Virus record (IMG/VR): IMGVR_UViG_3300042503_000346
Coordinates: 1 to 23,024 of that record
DNA from: a virus
Direction: 5' to 3' (one strand)
DNA length: 23,024 nt
Part shown: in pieces, positions 12,639 to 21,458 of the stretch
Layout of the letters: the number at the start of each line of letters is the position of its first letter
Numbering within the stretch: position 1 is the stretch's first letter
Notes under the pieces: generated by a model
Seen by the model: the letters and a program-made list of their open reading frames with translations, nothing else
The model's database searches: none
Told to the model about the DNA's origin: nothing
Translations under genes and position numbers: made by a program

Positions 12639-14207
12639 ATGGGATCACTTTTTGGCGGCGGGGGTGGGGATGTTCCAATGCCCACAGACATCTGGAAGAA
12701 AACTGGAAAGAATAAAACCACTCTTCCCCAAAAGCAACTTGCTGGAGTTACTGGGTATTATGGAAAAGCACTCCCAGCATTTCTTGGGATGAACGCCCAA
12801 TACACCCCGCAGTTCATGCAACAGGGGTTTGAGTTCGGTGGCCAAGGTGTTACTGGGTTTGAGGCACTACAACGGCAGGCTGCTGGTGGGGCCGCGCAAA
12901 CAATGGCCGATCTTCGCGCACAGGAACTTGGAACTATGGGTGGTCAAGCTGGACTCACCCGTGGACTTATGGAGGCACTTTCCCCAGAACAAGCGGCGCA
13001 GGTAGCAAACATGCAGAATCTGGCAAGCCAAGCAGCAGGTGCTGAAGGGGCTTATGCTGGGCGCATGGGTGAGGCACTTGGAATGTACGGAATCCGTCCT
13101 CAAGAGTTTGGAACTACAATTACTGAATCTAACCTAGCCCCTACTGCCACTCAGCGTGGGCTGCTGGGTGAAACCGTTACCCAAGGTGGGCTTCTTAGCC
13201 CAACCGTTCAAGCCGCAGAACAAGATGCTGCAATGGCAAACCAAATGGCTCAAGAAGCCTATGCTCGTCGCGGTACTCTCTCATCTCAAGAACAGCGTTC
13301 GGCGCAACAGACGGCACGGGAGGCGGCACAATCGGCTGGAAGGCTGGGTGGTAATGCTGCAATTGCCGCAGAGATCCAAAACCGTGAAGCGGCATTAGCT
13401 GGGCGCAGGGCGCAAGCGTCACAGGCTGGGCAACAGGCTTTTGAACAGCGTCAGAACCTTGCCAATCTTCGCGCTGCGGAGCAACAGGCACTATTTGGTC
13501 AACAGGTTGGGGCAAGGCAATTGCGTTCAGCAGAAGAACAAGCATTGTTTGGTCAGCGTATTGGCGCTAGAGAGCAGGCATTGCAACAAGAACAAGCGTT
13601 GTTTGGACAGCAAGCCACAGGCGCACAGCAAAGAATGGCAGAGCAACAAGGTCTGTTTGGCCAAAGAGTTGGCGGCGCACAAGCTACGGCAGAGATGCAA
13701 CAGGCCGGACTTGGACAATTGCAGGACATTGAACGCATGCGTGCTGGACTTCGAGGGACGGCAGGTGAAGAGGCAATGAGAGCTTATGGTGCTGCTGGTG
13801 GATTTTACACATCACCGGGGCTTGAGATGCTCCGCGCAACTCCGCAATCATACACCGCAGGAACATCTTTGGCGGGTATGGGTCTTGAACTTGGCCAAAG
13901 CATGGGGCCGCAACTTGATTACAACCTCCCACTTACACTTGCGCGTGAGCGTGCTGGGGCATTGGATCAACGAAACCTTGCTCAATATCAAGCGGATCAA
14001 CAAGCTAGGGCCGAAAGGGGCAAGATGATCGGAAGCCTTGTTGGTCTTGCAGCAATGCCATTTACAGGTGGACTCTCCGCTGGCCTTGGTCTTACAGGTC
14101 TAGCAGGTGGAGCCGCAGGAGCAACTGGCATGAGCGGTCTTGGACTCTCCGCTGGAATGGGACTAGCAAATATGTTCGGTGGAATTCCACGCGCAACTCC
14201 AGTCTAA
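12639..14207 (+). CDS. Internal virion (DNA ejection) protein candidate
   Basis: A 522-residue protein starting MGSLFGGGGGDVPMPTDIWK. MGxLFGGGG starts are common in internal virion proteins of short-tailed phages. The body (residues about 70-375) is Ala/Gln/Glu-rich, helical and very low in aromatic residues, with four ALFGQ-centred repeats at about 280-345. The C-terminal 60 residues (IGSLVGLAAMPFTGGLSAGL onward) are glycine-rich and hydrophobic, suited to membrane insertion during DNA ejection. Three more proteins with internal-protein features follow in the same operon. The exact counterpart (T7 gp14-like, P22 gp7-like) cannot be told by eye. Confidence 0.65.
   Translation: MGSLFGGGGGDVPMPTDIWKKTGKNKTTLPQKQLAGVTGYYGKALPAFLGMNAQYTPQFMQQGFEFGGQGVTGFEALQRQAAGGAAQTMADLRAQELGTMGGQAGLTRGLMEALSPEQAAQVANMQNLASQAAGAEGAYAGRMGEALGMYGIRPQEFGTTITESNLAPTATQRGLLGETVTQGGLLSPTVQAAEQDAAMANQMAQEAYARRGTLSSQEQRSAQQTAREAAQSAGRLGGNAAIAAEIQNREAALAGRRAQASQAGQQAFEQRQNLANLRAAEQQALFGQQVGARQLRSAEEQALFGQRIGAREQALQQEQALFGQQATGAQQRMAEQQGLFGQRVGGAQATAEMQQAGLGQLQDIERMRAGLRGTAGEEAMRAYGAAGGFYTSPGLEMLRATPQSYTAGTSLAGMGLELGQSMGPQLDYNLPLTLARERAGALDQRNLAQYQADQQARAERGKMIGSLVGLAAMPFTGGLSAGLGLTGLAGGAAGATGMSGLGLSAGMGLANMFGGIPRATPV
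13476..13682 (+). repeat. Four imperfect ALFGQ repeats
   Basis: Within the 522-residue protein, units of about 16-19 residues recur: QQALFGQQVGARQ, EQALFGQRIGARE, EQALFGQQATGAQ and EQQGLFGQRVGGAQ. They predict a regular coiled-coil or helical-repeat segment made by duplication. Confidence 0.8.
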
Positions 14208-14214
14208 TAAAATT

Positions 14215-14670
14215 ATGGCACTCGTAGCAGGAAATATACCCGTATCAGGATACCAAATTCCAGACTATTCTGGAGCGGCAGCGGCAGGAGGAGCAGCCCA
14301 AGCAGCACCATATCAGATGATCTCTGATCTAGCTGGGCAGGCGAAGGACTACTTCAAGCAGCAGGGGGAGAAGAAGAAGCAGGTTAAAGCCGCATCAACG
14401 CAAATTGAGGCTGCTCTTAAACTTATGCCGGAACTCGCCCCAATCCTTGGAGATGTTGGTAATAGACTCAAGGACGAGGATGTCTCGTTGACAGATAGAT
14501 TCGCAGACGCATCAGTTGTCCCCGATCTTATCAAGAACAGCATGAGCGGACTTATGAGCCAGCAAATGATGAACCTTCGCCAACAAAAGTTTGCTGCATC
14601 GCAAGCCCAAGCATCTGGAGTGGGGGCTTCTGGTAATGGTGGTGCTCCGACTGGATATACCGTTCAATAA
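14215..14670 (+). CDS. Small internal virion protein candidate
   Basis: A 151-residue protein starting MALVAGNIPVSGYQIPDYSG. An Ala/Gly-rich opening (AAAAGGAAQAAPYQMISDLA) is followed by a charged helical segment (KDYFKQQGEKKKQVKAASTQ), a predicted globular helical middle, and a Gln/Ser/Gly-rich tail. The composition matches its neighbours, so it is probably another ejected or head-tail interior protein. The ATG at 14215 follows the previous stop by seven bases. The frame extends upstream to 14179, but that part overlaps the preceding gene. No named family is recognised. Confidence 0.6.
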   Translation: MALVAGNIPVSGYQIPDYSGAAAAGGAAQAAPYQMISDLAGQAKDYFKQQGEKKKQVKAASTQIEAALKLMPELAPILGDVGNRLKDEDVSLTDRFADASVVPDLIKNSMSGLMSQQMMNLRQQKFAASQAQASGVGASGNGGAPTGYTVQ

Positions 14671-14694
14671 ATACACAATTTTAATAGATTTGTA

Positions 14695-15579
14695 ATGGAC
14701 TTTAATACATACTTAAAACAAGAACTTGGGTTTCAACCTGGACAGGTGATACCCCCAAACAAGGTTGCGGGGTTTAAGGAAAAATATAACAGGTACTTAA
14801 AGTCCCAACAAGAGGAGTCTCGGAAGACTGCGGAAAGGCAACAACAAGAGCAAGCAAATGCCGCTCGTATTGAAGGTGCGTCAGCATTGTTTGGAGCAAA
14901 GGTTGAAGAAGCTCAGCAACAAGGCAGAACACTAAACCCAAAATTGGTCGAATCTGCATTCAAACTTATTGGGGCTGGGCAAATCGAGCAAGCCGATAAA
15001 GTTTCAGCGGCCTTGTTTGCAGAGGAATCAGTAAATGAAGAACAAAGGCTAAAAGTCGAAGAGGCAAAGTCAAAACAGCAAACGGAAAGTAAGCAATCAA
15101 TGGAAGTAGCCGAAAAAGCCGCAGAGGGGATTAGACTTACAAATGACTTGTCAAACTCGCCAGGATTTTCTGGAGTTTTTGGTGTTGGTTTAGGAACTAG
15201 GTTTTTGCCAGGTACTGATGCAAGGGACGCAGACGCAACCAGAAAAAGATTAGTTGCCTTAGCTTCAACGGATGCAATTAAAGCATTCCAAGGTTATGGT
15301 GCAATGTCCAACATTGAATTCAAAACTGCTCAAGAGGCGGCAACTTCATTGGCTGATACTGGAATTTCAGAAGAAAAAGCAGCAAGCGAAATAAATAAAC
15401 TTAGGTCATACTTTGGGAAAGCCATAAGAAACGCCGAGGAATTTGGAAAAATTCCTAAAGGTGCGTCTGAGTCGTTAATTTCGCAAGCTATGCAGAATTT
15501 GAAAGTCGACAAAGATAAAGATAAAGAACAACCTAAAACAGCGGCGCAAAGGCTTAAGGAAAAAACTCAAGGTCGATAA
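14695..15579 (+). CDS. Internal virion protein candidate, coiled-coil
   Basis: A 294-residue protein starting MDFNTYLKQELGFQPGQVIP. Residues 30-150 are Gln/Glu/Lys/Ala-rich and probably coiled-coil. Residues about 150-260 are a helical domain (GYGAMSNIEFKTAQEAATSL, then ISEEKAASEINKLRSYFGKA) that resembles a helical module I associate with phage internal and ejection proteins, in which an MGxLSxAE-like turn recurs. The tail is Lys-rich. It starts 24 bases after the previous stop and ends four bases before the giant protein, so all are probably made together. No enzymatic motif is visible. Confidence 0.6.
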   Translation: MDFNTYLKQELGFQPGQVIPPNKVAGFKEKYNRYLKSQQEESRKTAERQQQEQANAARIEGASALFGAKVEEAQQQGRTLNPKLVESAFKLIGAGQIEQADKVSAALFAEESVNEEQRLKVEEAKSKQQTESKQSMEVAEKAAEGIRLTNDLSNSPGFSGVFGVGLGTRFLPGTDARDADATRKRLVALASTDAIKAFQGYGAMSNIEFKTAQEAATSLADTGISEEKAASEINKLRSYFGKAIRNAEEFGKIPKGASESLISQAMQNLKVDKDKDKEQPKTAAQRLKEKTQGR

Positions 15580-15583
15580 TTAA

Positions 15584-18500
15584 ATGGCAAATCCAGAAGA
15601 AGAGAAGGCAGATCCAGAAATCAGCAAGCTCGAAAGGGATGCTATTTTTGAGTACCTTGACCAAGAGAAGGCTAACCTAGAGGCTCAGAGGCAATCTTAT
15701 GAGTCAATTGGTGAGGTTGTAACTCAGCCAGACCCTAACGACATTCGTTTTACTAGCCCTGCTTTTGCAGAGTTGCACGCTCCACAAGAGTACCAGATCC
15801 CAGAGTTTACGACCGAAGAGGGCATGAAAGCCCGTGGAATCTTGGATCAAGAAGGAAACGCCACACAACTTGGGGAGGACTACATTCTTTTGGAGGATCG
15901 TGGTCTAGTTAAGGATGGTGCATTGACTACCAAAGGCGAGGCGTTCACCGCAAGTCTAGATGATCTTACCGACCCTTCAGCCTATCTGGAGGGTGGAATG
16001 AGCGATGATGCCATTGACCCTAAAAAGGCTGAGCTGTATGCAATCCGTAAAAAATTTCAACTAGACGCAGAACCGACACGAACATGGACAGAAGCGTTTA
16101 AAGAATTTGGTGCTGGTGTTGCGTCCATGGCTAAAGGCGTTGGGGATATTGCTAATCCGATTGGGGAGATTTCAGAATCAGCAACGCTTAGGGAGGCATA
16201 CGACAAACAAACCGCCAAAAGCGCGGAGATAGTTGATTCTATATTAGAAACCGCAGTAACCAGCGGGGCAAGATTAACTAGGTTTATTGACAAGCAAAGA
16301 CTTAATGCGGCTGTGTCTATGGGAAATATCCCGCAAGAACAAGCTGACGAGCTGAATAAGAAAAGGGACTACAAACTTGCCCTCATTGAAAGATCACAAA
16401 AAGATATGGATGCGGTTGAAACCGCAAGCATAATTGGTGCTGGGGAGCAGGTGCTTCAAGCTCAAGAATCAGCAAAATCTCAATATGTAGCTGAACTTGG
16501 AGAAGAACAAGGTCTTAAAAAATACGAGGAAGACATTAACAATGTTCGCGCTGCCGCGAGTCTTCCAGCGGATGTACCGGGTATTGCTGTAGGTCTAGCT
16601 ACGGCTGGACTTGGGGCTGGCGTCAATATCATTAGAACCGTCCGTAAAGCAAACCAAGCAAAAAGGGGGATCGAAATTGTTAATTACGGTCATGAACTTA
16701 ATACTGCTAGGACTAGCGTTTTAGCTAGTGCTGCCAAACTATCCGATGAGACTGCGGCTGTGTCTGGTCAGCTTGACGATGCTCTTCGCATTGGGGCTAC
16801 TGAAAAAGCAACGGAACTCACTAGGCGGCTAGATGATTTAACGACTCAGTCGCAAGCAGTTCAAACCCGCCTTGGCATTATTGACGATGGTATTCAGAAT
16901 GTAAGCAAAACCGCTAACCAACTTGAAATTGGTTTAGATACAGCTAAAACTGCGGGTGATGCTGTTCGAGCCGTTGCATCTGGCGCGACCAGAGGTTTAT
17001 CAAATGGCGCTGAAAAACTTGGTAATGGTGTTGCTGCCGTTAATGGATTTTTAAAGAAAGTCGAAAGAAGCGTTCTTAGGTACAGAATACCGTCCCTAAT
17101 TGCTACTGGACTTGCTATTCCGTTCCACCAAGCTATTGGAGTGTACATGGGTGCTAGGGTTGGGCTTATAGCCGCAGTACCAACACTACGCAGAATGTCC
17201 AAATTCGGCAATGCGGTTAGCGAAGAGCTTTTGGAAAGAAGTAGCTCAACACCGTTCTTCCGCCGCTTGGCCGCAAACGAAAGTGTTGGCGGTATCGGTA
17301 GGGCTGTAGCCACACTTGGTGATTACTCCACGCCGCTTGTGCGCGGTTTCGCGAGCATGGCCAAGGGTACTGCTCAAGCTACACCTGCAACGCTGTCATA
17401 CAACGCTATCAACTCCCAAGGTATTGACGAGAACACGCTTAAATATGCTGCCCGTGATGCGCTGGTATTTGGTTCTCTAGGCCGAGTCATTGGTGGCAAG
17501 AAGGACATGGAACAGGTCAATATAGACCAAATGTCAAATTATCGGAACAAGCTAGATGCTGACCAAATAGCCATGTTTGATGGGCTAAAGGATCGTGATT
17601 TTAGGTATGCGCTTTCCAACATTGATGCGGCATACCCTGGGTCGTTCAAGTGGGAAATCAACACCACTGGCAATAATAAGTTTGACCCAGTTGGCAACAA
17701 AGCCGTTGTAAACATTAACGACAAGGTTGGCTTCTTAAAGGAAGTGGCCATGCACGAAGCTGGACACATGATTCAGCATGTGTGGCAAAAGGATAGCGCA
17801 ATCGTAGCTCGGATGTTGGGAGATGACACACAGCCAGGGCTTGTCCGCAATCCAGACGGAACGTTAGATCCAGAGTTCAAGGCGTGGGCGGACGAATACA
17901 ACAACCTTCGTGAGCAGAATGATATGACTCCAGCCGCTTTGGATGAGATTGCTGTTGAGTATTATACCGATCAAGGTGTACAGACGCTACTGGAAGACAC
18001 TCTTAAAGGAAACCTTTACAAAGAGTCTCGCAAAACCCCACTTCGTCGTGCTGTTGAAGGCAGCTTTAGAACACTGTTTAACGCTACTCCTATTGTCAAA
18101 AACCTTCACTTCAAGATGGGTGGAGCGACTGATGCTGGTGGGCGCATGGTGATGGGTACAGGACTGCTTGCTGACGGGTTTAGGGAGCTGCCAGAAGTAA
18201 AGGCGATGGTGCGCCAAATGTACCGAGAAACCGCTGGCAAGCCAAAAGCAGCGAGAGTCCAGAAGGTTGTCGATGTTAAATCCGATAACCCTAAGCACTA
18301 TCAAGCGACAAGCGTTTTAGATCAAGTTAATAAGCAAATTGTAGAGCGTGGCGAGAAGCTGCCAAGCGGTGTCCTTATTCCAGACAAGAACGGCAACGGA
18401 GAAGGAATCCTTACTGATGACCACTTAAAGGCACTAGAGGAAGCCGGTGTTATTGATAATGGTGAATTTGGTAAGGCTTTGCTCCTTCAATCTGAAATTG

Positions 18501-20224
18501 AAGTCCCGACAAAACATGGCACTCTTCTTGTTAATAAACCAATTGAACAGGGGCGTTCAGAACAATTTGGCGGACTTACTGAGAACTATGTCGTCCCCAC
18601 AAAGTGGATACTCAAGAAAGGTCGCTTGTATCTTGAGGCAATGGACTTGCGCCAGCTTGACAAGAATGTTGACAGGGCGGTCAAGAACAAGATTGCAAAG
18701 GAACTAAACCTTACCCGAAAAAAGATCTACGAGGATATTGAAAAGTCCGTTGAAATCCAAAACAAAGGTCAATCGACTGACGCTTACTATCAAAGCATAG
18801 ATCCGAAAAACTGGCAGAGACGGAAGAACTTCATTAACTCTGTTCTTGGTCAACAAACAACCCGCCAACTTGGAATTAACCCGATGATGAAGGATGTGTC
18901 GCCAGATCTTGTGACTGGCATCTATCGCACATTCGCGTTTGACCGACTCCAGAGCGCAATTAAAACAACTGGGGATGTTGTTATCCCATTTGGCCCTACA
19001 TCATATTACAGCCTTCGTGACAACTTGATGCCTCAGTCGCCAAGGTTCAATCGAAATGGGGAGTTAATTTATGAAAGCAAAGAGCAAAAAACAGGTAGGA
19101 TACCTTCTCAGCAAGGTGTCCCCATTGACCAGCAAGCAGCAGTCCAAACTCAAGAAGGAACTGCACAGCGGCAAGGTCAAGGTCAAGAAGGGCAAGTAAG
19201 GTTTATGCCGCAAGGCAAACCAAAAGCAACAAGGCTTGCCGCTGAATTGGCTAAAAAATCAAAAGTGCCATTGTCAAAAGTACAAGGTTCTGGCGCAGGT
19301 GGGGCAATCACGCCAAATGACATTCGGGCTTACATTAGCGAGCAGGAAGGCAAGTTTAAGCCACTAGCGTTCCAGAAAGAGCCACCTATGGCAATCGACC
19401 CAACAATCTCAGACTTAGTGGGGAGCGATGTTGAGTTCCAAGGTCGCGTTGGAACTATTGTGGATGATAGTGGGAGGCCAGTCTTACAGGATGCAGATGG
19501 TGTTGTTTACGAGCTTCCGTTTGGTTACTTCACCGATCAGAGTTCAAGGCAACTTGGAGTAAGGCCTACCGGCAAACGAGTTATTGACAAGAACAACTTA
19601 ATCAAAGAGTTTGAAGAAACCTCAAGGCAAGAACTTCGTGACATCTTCGGTTATATTGACGATATGACCGATAAAATCGTCGATCTTGCAGAACTTGGAA
19701 ATTCCGTCAAGAGATCTAAAAACCGCAAGTCGGAAATTGTTCGTGAGACTCCAGAATTTCAACAGTATGTTCGTGGCGTAACTGATCAACAAATTCTTCA
19801 AGCATGGGACAGAACAGAAAAGGCCTTAAGCCGCGCAAAACAATCCAAAAACATAAATAATGAAGACATCAAAGCCATTATCGACAAGCTCGAAGGAGAC
19901 ATCAGAAACATCGAGAAGCTCGCAGAAGCCATTGATGTTCTCAAGCAGCAACGCATTTCTCGTCCGTCTACTGGCCAAGAAGCAACGACAGCAGTATCAG
20001 GCACAAGCCAAGCCGATTTGATGGCTCAAATGGAAGCCGAGGCAAGGGCGGATGGGGCGAAACGCAGAGCATCAAGCGTTGGCGCGCCAAGTCGCAGGCT
20101 GGCAACACCGAGTATTTCCGAGTCTTATCGCAGGACTGGAAAAGAATATCGCAATCCAGCTCTTGCCAGAAGTATTTCTCTTGCTATAAGTGGGCAGTCG
20201 CAAGAACGCGACCAAAACAAATGA
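15584..20224 (+). CDS. Giant ejection-type virion protein with zincin and E3-binding-like motifs
   Basis: A 1546-residue polyvalent protein. The N-terminal 300 residues are acidic and helical. Two hydrophobic stretches lie at about 327-353 (PGIAVGLATAGLGAGVNIIR) and 499-536 (SLIATGLAIPFHQAIGVYMG), with a coiled-coil between. HEAGH at 724-728 is a zincin HExxH motif, and DEIAVEYY at 787-794 could give the third metal ligand, as in gluzincins. Residues 1212-1252 match the peripheral subunit (E3)-binding domain of 2-oxoacid dehydrogenase E2 proteins. A small beta domain follows at about 1280-1310 (VEFQGRVGTIVDDSGRPVLQ). Size, helicity and position fit a large internal protein ejected with the DNA. 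The stop overlaps the TerS start by ATGA. Confidence 0.7.
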   Translation: MANPEEEKADPEISKLERDAIFEYLDQEKANLEAQRQSYESIGEVVTQPDPNDIRFTSPAFAELHAPQEYQIPEFTTEEGMKARGILDQEGNATQLGEDYILLEDRGLVKDGALTTKGEAFTASLDDLTDPSAYLEGGMSDDAIDPKKAELYAIRKKFQLDAEPTRTWTEAFKEFGAGVASMAKGVGDIANPIGEISESATLREAYDKQTAKSAEIVDSILETAVTSGARLTRFIDKQRLNAAVSMGNIPQEQADELNKKRDYKLALIERSQKDMDAVETASIIGAGEQVLQAQESAKSQYVAELGEEQGLKKYEEDINNVRAAASLPADVPGIAVGLATAGLGAGVNIIRTVRKANQAKRGIEIVNYGHELNTARTSVLASAAKLSDETAAVSGQLDDALRIGATEKATELTRRLDDLTTQSQAVQTRLGIIDDGIQNVSKTANQLEIGLDTAKTAGDAVRAVASGATRGLSNGAEKLGNGVAAVNGFLKKVERSVLRYRIPSLIATGLAIPFHQAIGVYMGARVGLIAAVPTLRRMSKFGNAVSEELLERSSSTPFFRRLAANESVGGIGRAVATLGDYSTPLVRGFASMAKGTAQATPATLSYNAINSQGIDENTLKYAARDALVFGSLGRVIGGKKDMEQVNIDQMSNYRNKLDADQIAMFDGLKDRDFRYALSNIDAAYPGSFKWEINTTGNNKFDPVGNKAVVNINDKVGFLKEVAMHEAGHMIQHVWQKDSAIVARMLGDDTQPGLVRNPDGTLDPEFKAWADEYNNLREQNDMTPAALDEIAVEYYTDQGVQTLLEDTLKGNLYKESRKTPLRRAVEGSFRTLFNATPIVKNLHFKMGGATDAGGRMVMGTGLLADGFRELPEVKAMVRQMYRETAGKPKAARVQKVVDVKSDNPKHYQATSVLDQVNKQIVERGEKLPSGVLIPDKNGNGEGILTDDHLKALEEAGVIDNGEFGKALLLQSEIEVPTKHGTLLVNKPIEQGRSEQFGGLTENYVVPTKWILKKGRLYLEAMDLRQLDKNVDRAVKNKIAKELNLTRKKIYEDIEKSVEIQNKGQSTDAYYQSIDPKNWQRRKNFINSVLGQQTTRQLGINPMMKDVSPDLVTGIYRTFAFDRLQSAIKTTGDVVIPFGPTSYYSLRDNLMPQSPRFNRNGELIYESKEQKTGRIPSQQGVPIDQQAAVQTQEGTAQRQGQGQEGQVRFMPQGKPKATRLAAELAKKSKVPLSKVQGSGAGGAITPNDIRAYISEQEGKFKPLAFQKEPPMAIDPTISDLVGSDVEFQGRVGTIVDDSGRPVLQDADGVVYELPFGYFTDQSSRQLGVRPTGKRVIDKNNLIKEFEETSRQELRDIFGYIDDMTDKIVDLAELGNSVKRSKNRKSEIVRETPEFQQYVRGVTDQQILQAWDRTEKALSRAKQSKNINNEDIKAIIDKLEGDIRNIEKLAEAIDVLKQQRISRPSTGQEATTAVSGTSQADLMAQMEAEARADGAKRRASSVGAPSRRLATPSISESYRRTGKEYRNPALARSISLAISGQSQERDQNK

Positions 20225-20772
20225 GCGACGAAGACCTATCAGCGATTGATAGTAAAGAGGCGATGAAAGAGTTCTTCCTTGAGGTCAAGGAAAGGGCTAA
20301 GCAATTCCCTCGGAATACTATCGAGAACTACAACCCGAATGTGGCGGCACAGATCCTCTGGATGCTGGCGCAGGGTGGGCGTATCAATGCTATTGCCAAG
20401 AAGTGCAGGGTGACGCATGAGACTGTTCGTGCGCTGGAGTGGAGGCATAACGACACACTGGAGTCAAAGCGTAAAGAGTTCTCTAAACGCTACGCCATTG
20501 CTGCTGCTGAGTACACAGACCTTTTGTTCGAGAAGGCAGAGCAACTGAGCCGTGACCCAGATCAGCTTAAGGCAATCTCCCCAGACCGATTGGCGTTGAC
20601 TATTGGCATTATGACCGATAAGGCTGGACAGCTTTCGGGCATGGCGAGTACCATTGTTGAGCATCGCAAGGGGCCGTCTATTGACGATGCGGCTAAGATG
20701 ATTGCAGAAGCAAAGTCTAGGATTGCCAATAAAGTCAAAGCTCAAGCGGTAGAAGCTGAAGTAATTGAATAA
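20221..20772 (+). CDS. Small terminase subunit candidate (TerS)
   Basis: A 183-residue protein starting MSDEDLSAIDSKEAMKEFFL. The centre (about 40-80) has a helix-turn-helix, AAQILWMLAQGGRINAIAKK then CRVTHETVRALEWRH, fitting the DNA-recognition domain of small terminases. A helical middle (AEYTDLLFEKAEQL, ISPDRLALTIGIMTDKAGQL) could form the oligomerisation region, and a charged tail follows. It lies 1.2 kb upstream of TerL, with two small genes and an HNH gene between. TerS proteins diverge greatly, so the call rests on the HTH, size and context. Its start overlaps the giant protein's stop (ATGA). Confidence 0.65.
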   Translation: MSDEDLSAIDSKEAMKEFFLEVKERAKQFPRNTIENYNPNVAAQILWMLAQGGRINAIAKKCRVTHETVRALEWRHNDTLESKRKEFSKRYAIAAAEYTDLLFEKAEQLSRDPDQLKAISPDRLALTIGIMTDKAGQLSGMASTIVEHRKGPSIDDAAKMIAEAKSRIANKVKAQAVEAEVIE

Positions 20773-20776
20773 AATT

Positions 20777-21025
20777 ATGAATACAAAAACGATAGATGAA
20801 AGAATTGATAGCCTTCTCGCTTCAATAGATGGGGACAAAGAATCAATGCTTTATAGGCATGATAGTGACCACATTGAATATAAATGGGCGTTCCATGTTG
20901 GGAATCCATCTAATTGTGTTTGCTTGGGCGAGGTGGATGGTATTTTGGTATTTAAGGGTAACTCGATTGAGAGTGTTCTTGATCAAGCTGAGGCACATTT
21001 CTTGAACGGACATGCCAATGATTAA
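20777..21025 (+). CDS. Unknown 82-residue acidic protein
   Basis: The protein starts MNTKTIDERIDSLLASIDGD and has a beta-like middle (EYKWAFHVGNPSNCVCLGEV, GILVFKG) and a helix (SIESVLDQAEAHF). No family is recognised. I prefer ATG at 20777, four bases after the TerS stop, over an in-frame TTG four codons upstream. The 3' end overlaps the next gene by 14 bases. It belongs to the terminase region, but no role can be read from its sequence. Confidence 0.6.
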   Translation: MNTKTIDERIDSLLASIDGDKESMLYRHDSDHIEYKWAFHVGNPSNCVCLGEVDGILVFKGNSIESVLDQAEAHFLNGHAND

Positions 21026-21371
21026 AGAACTAGAATCAAGACACGCTAACCACCTCAAGGACGGTGGCAACCTAGTTCGTCACTACATGGTCGAGCATGA
21101 CGGCATCCAGCACAAGTGCCATACGCTTTGCTACGCCTCATATCTGGCGGAGAAGTTCAACGCTAAGATTTGGAATGTGGTGCTAGAGAAGTTCGTCAAG
21201 CCCTTCATTGGCGTATGCAAGCATTGCAAGAAGCGTCGAGAGCTTCACTTTGTTGACGGGAATAGAGGATCTTTCCCAGCGGAGGAGGATACATTTGGAT
21301 GTGAGGAATGCGGGAGCGTTTACAGGATTGTTGACATTCTCATGGAGACAGACGCATACAAAACTAAGTAA
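21012..21371 (+). CDS. Zinc-ribbon protein of unknown role
   Basis: A 119-residue protein starting MPMIKELESRHANHLKDGGN. Two cysteine pairs, CKHC (69-72) and CEEC (97-100), form a zinc-ribbon-type site; a further pair sits at Cys36 and Cys40. The N-terminal half is rich in His and predicted mixed alpha/beta. Zinc ribbons usually bind nucleic acids or proteins, so a role in packaging or transcription is possible. A second in-frame start (21018) is equally good. It lies between TerS and the HNH gene. Confidence 0.65.
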   Translation: MPMIKELESRHANHLKDGGNLVRHYMVEHDGIQHKCHTLCYASYLAEKFNAKIWNVVLEKFVKPFIGVCKHCKKRRELHFVDGNRGSFPAEEDTFGCEECGSVYRIVDILMETDAYKTK

Positions 21372-21379
21372 ATGCCCAC

Positions 21380-21407
21380 TTGACACAACCATTGCAAATG
21401 ATAAAAA
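21380..21407 (+). promoter_or_regulatory. Possible promoter for the HNH gene
   Basis: TTGACA (21380-21385) is a perfect -35 match. After 16 bases comes TAAAAA (21402-21407), a four-of-six match to TATAAT. The spacing equals that of the early promoter. It lies directly upstream of a hairpin and the HNH gene, so this gene may be transcribed on its own. Confidence 0.4.
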
Positions 21408-21409
21408 AC

Positions 21410-21443
21410 GAGTGCCAACTAGATATGCGGTCTAGAGGCACTC
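21410..21443 (+). other. Stem-loop ahead of the HNH gene
   Basis: GAGTGCC (21410-21416) pairs with GGCACTC (21437-21443), and inside it CTAGA (21419-21423) pairs with TCTAG (21431-21435), around a seven-base loop with a small AA/A bulge. No T-run follows, so it is not a typical rho-independent terminator. It ends 15 bases before the HNH start and could control its translation. Confidence 0.75.
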
Positions 21444-21458
21444 TAACACAATACATAC

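Noticed and set aside
18414-18422. CTGATGACC on the plus strand as a hammerhead core
   Set aside because: It is inside the giant protein gene, the base after the core is not G, and no other hammerhead parts are nearby.
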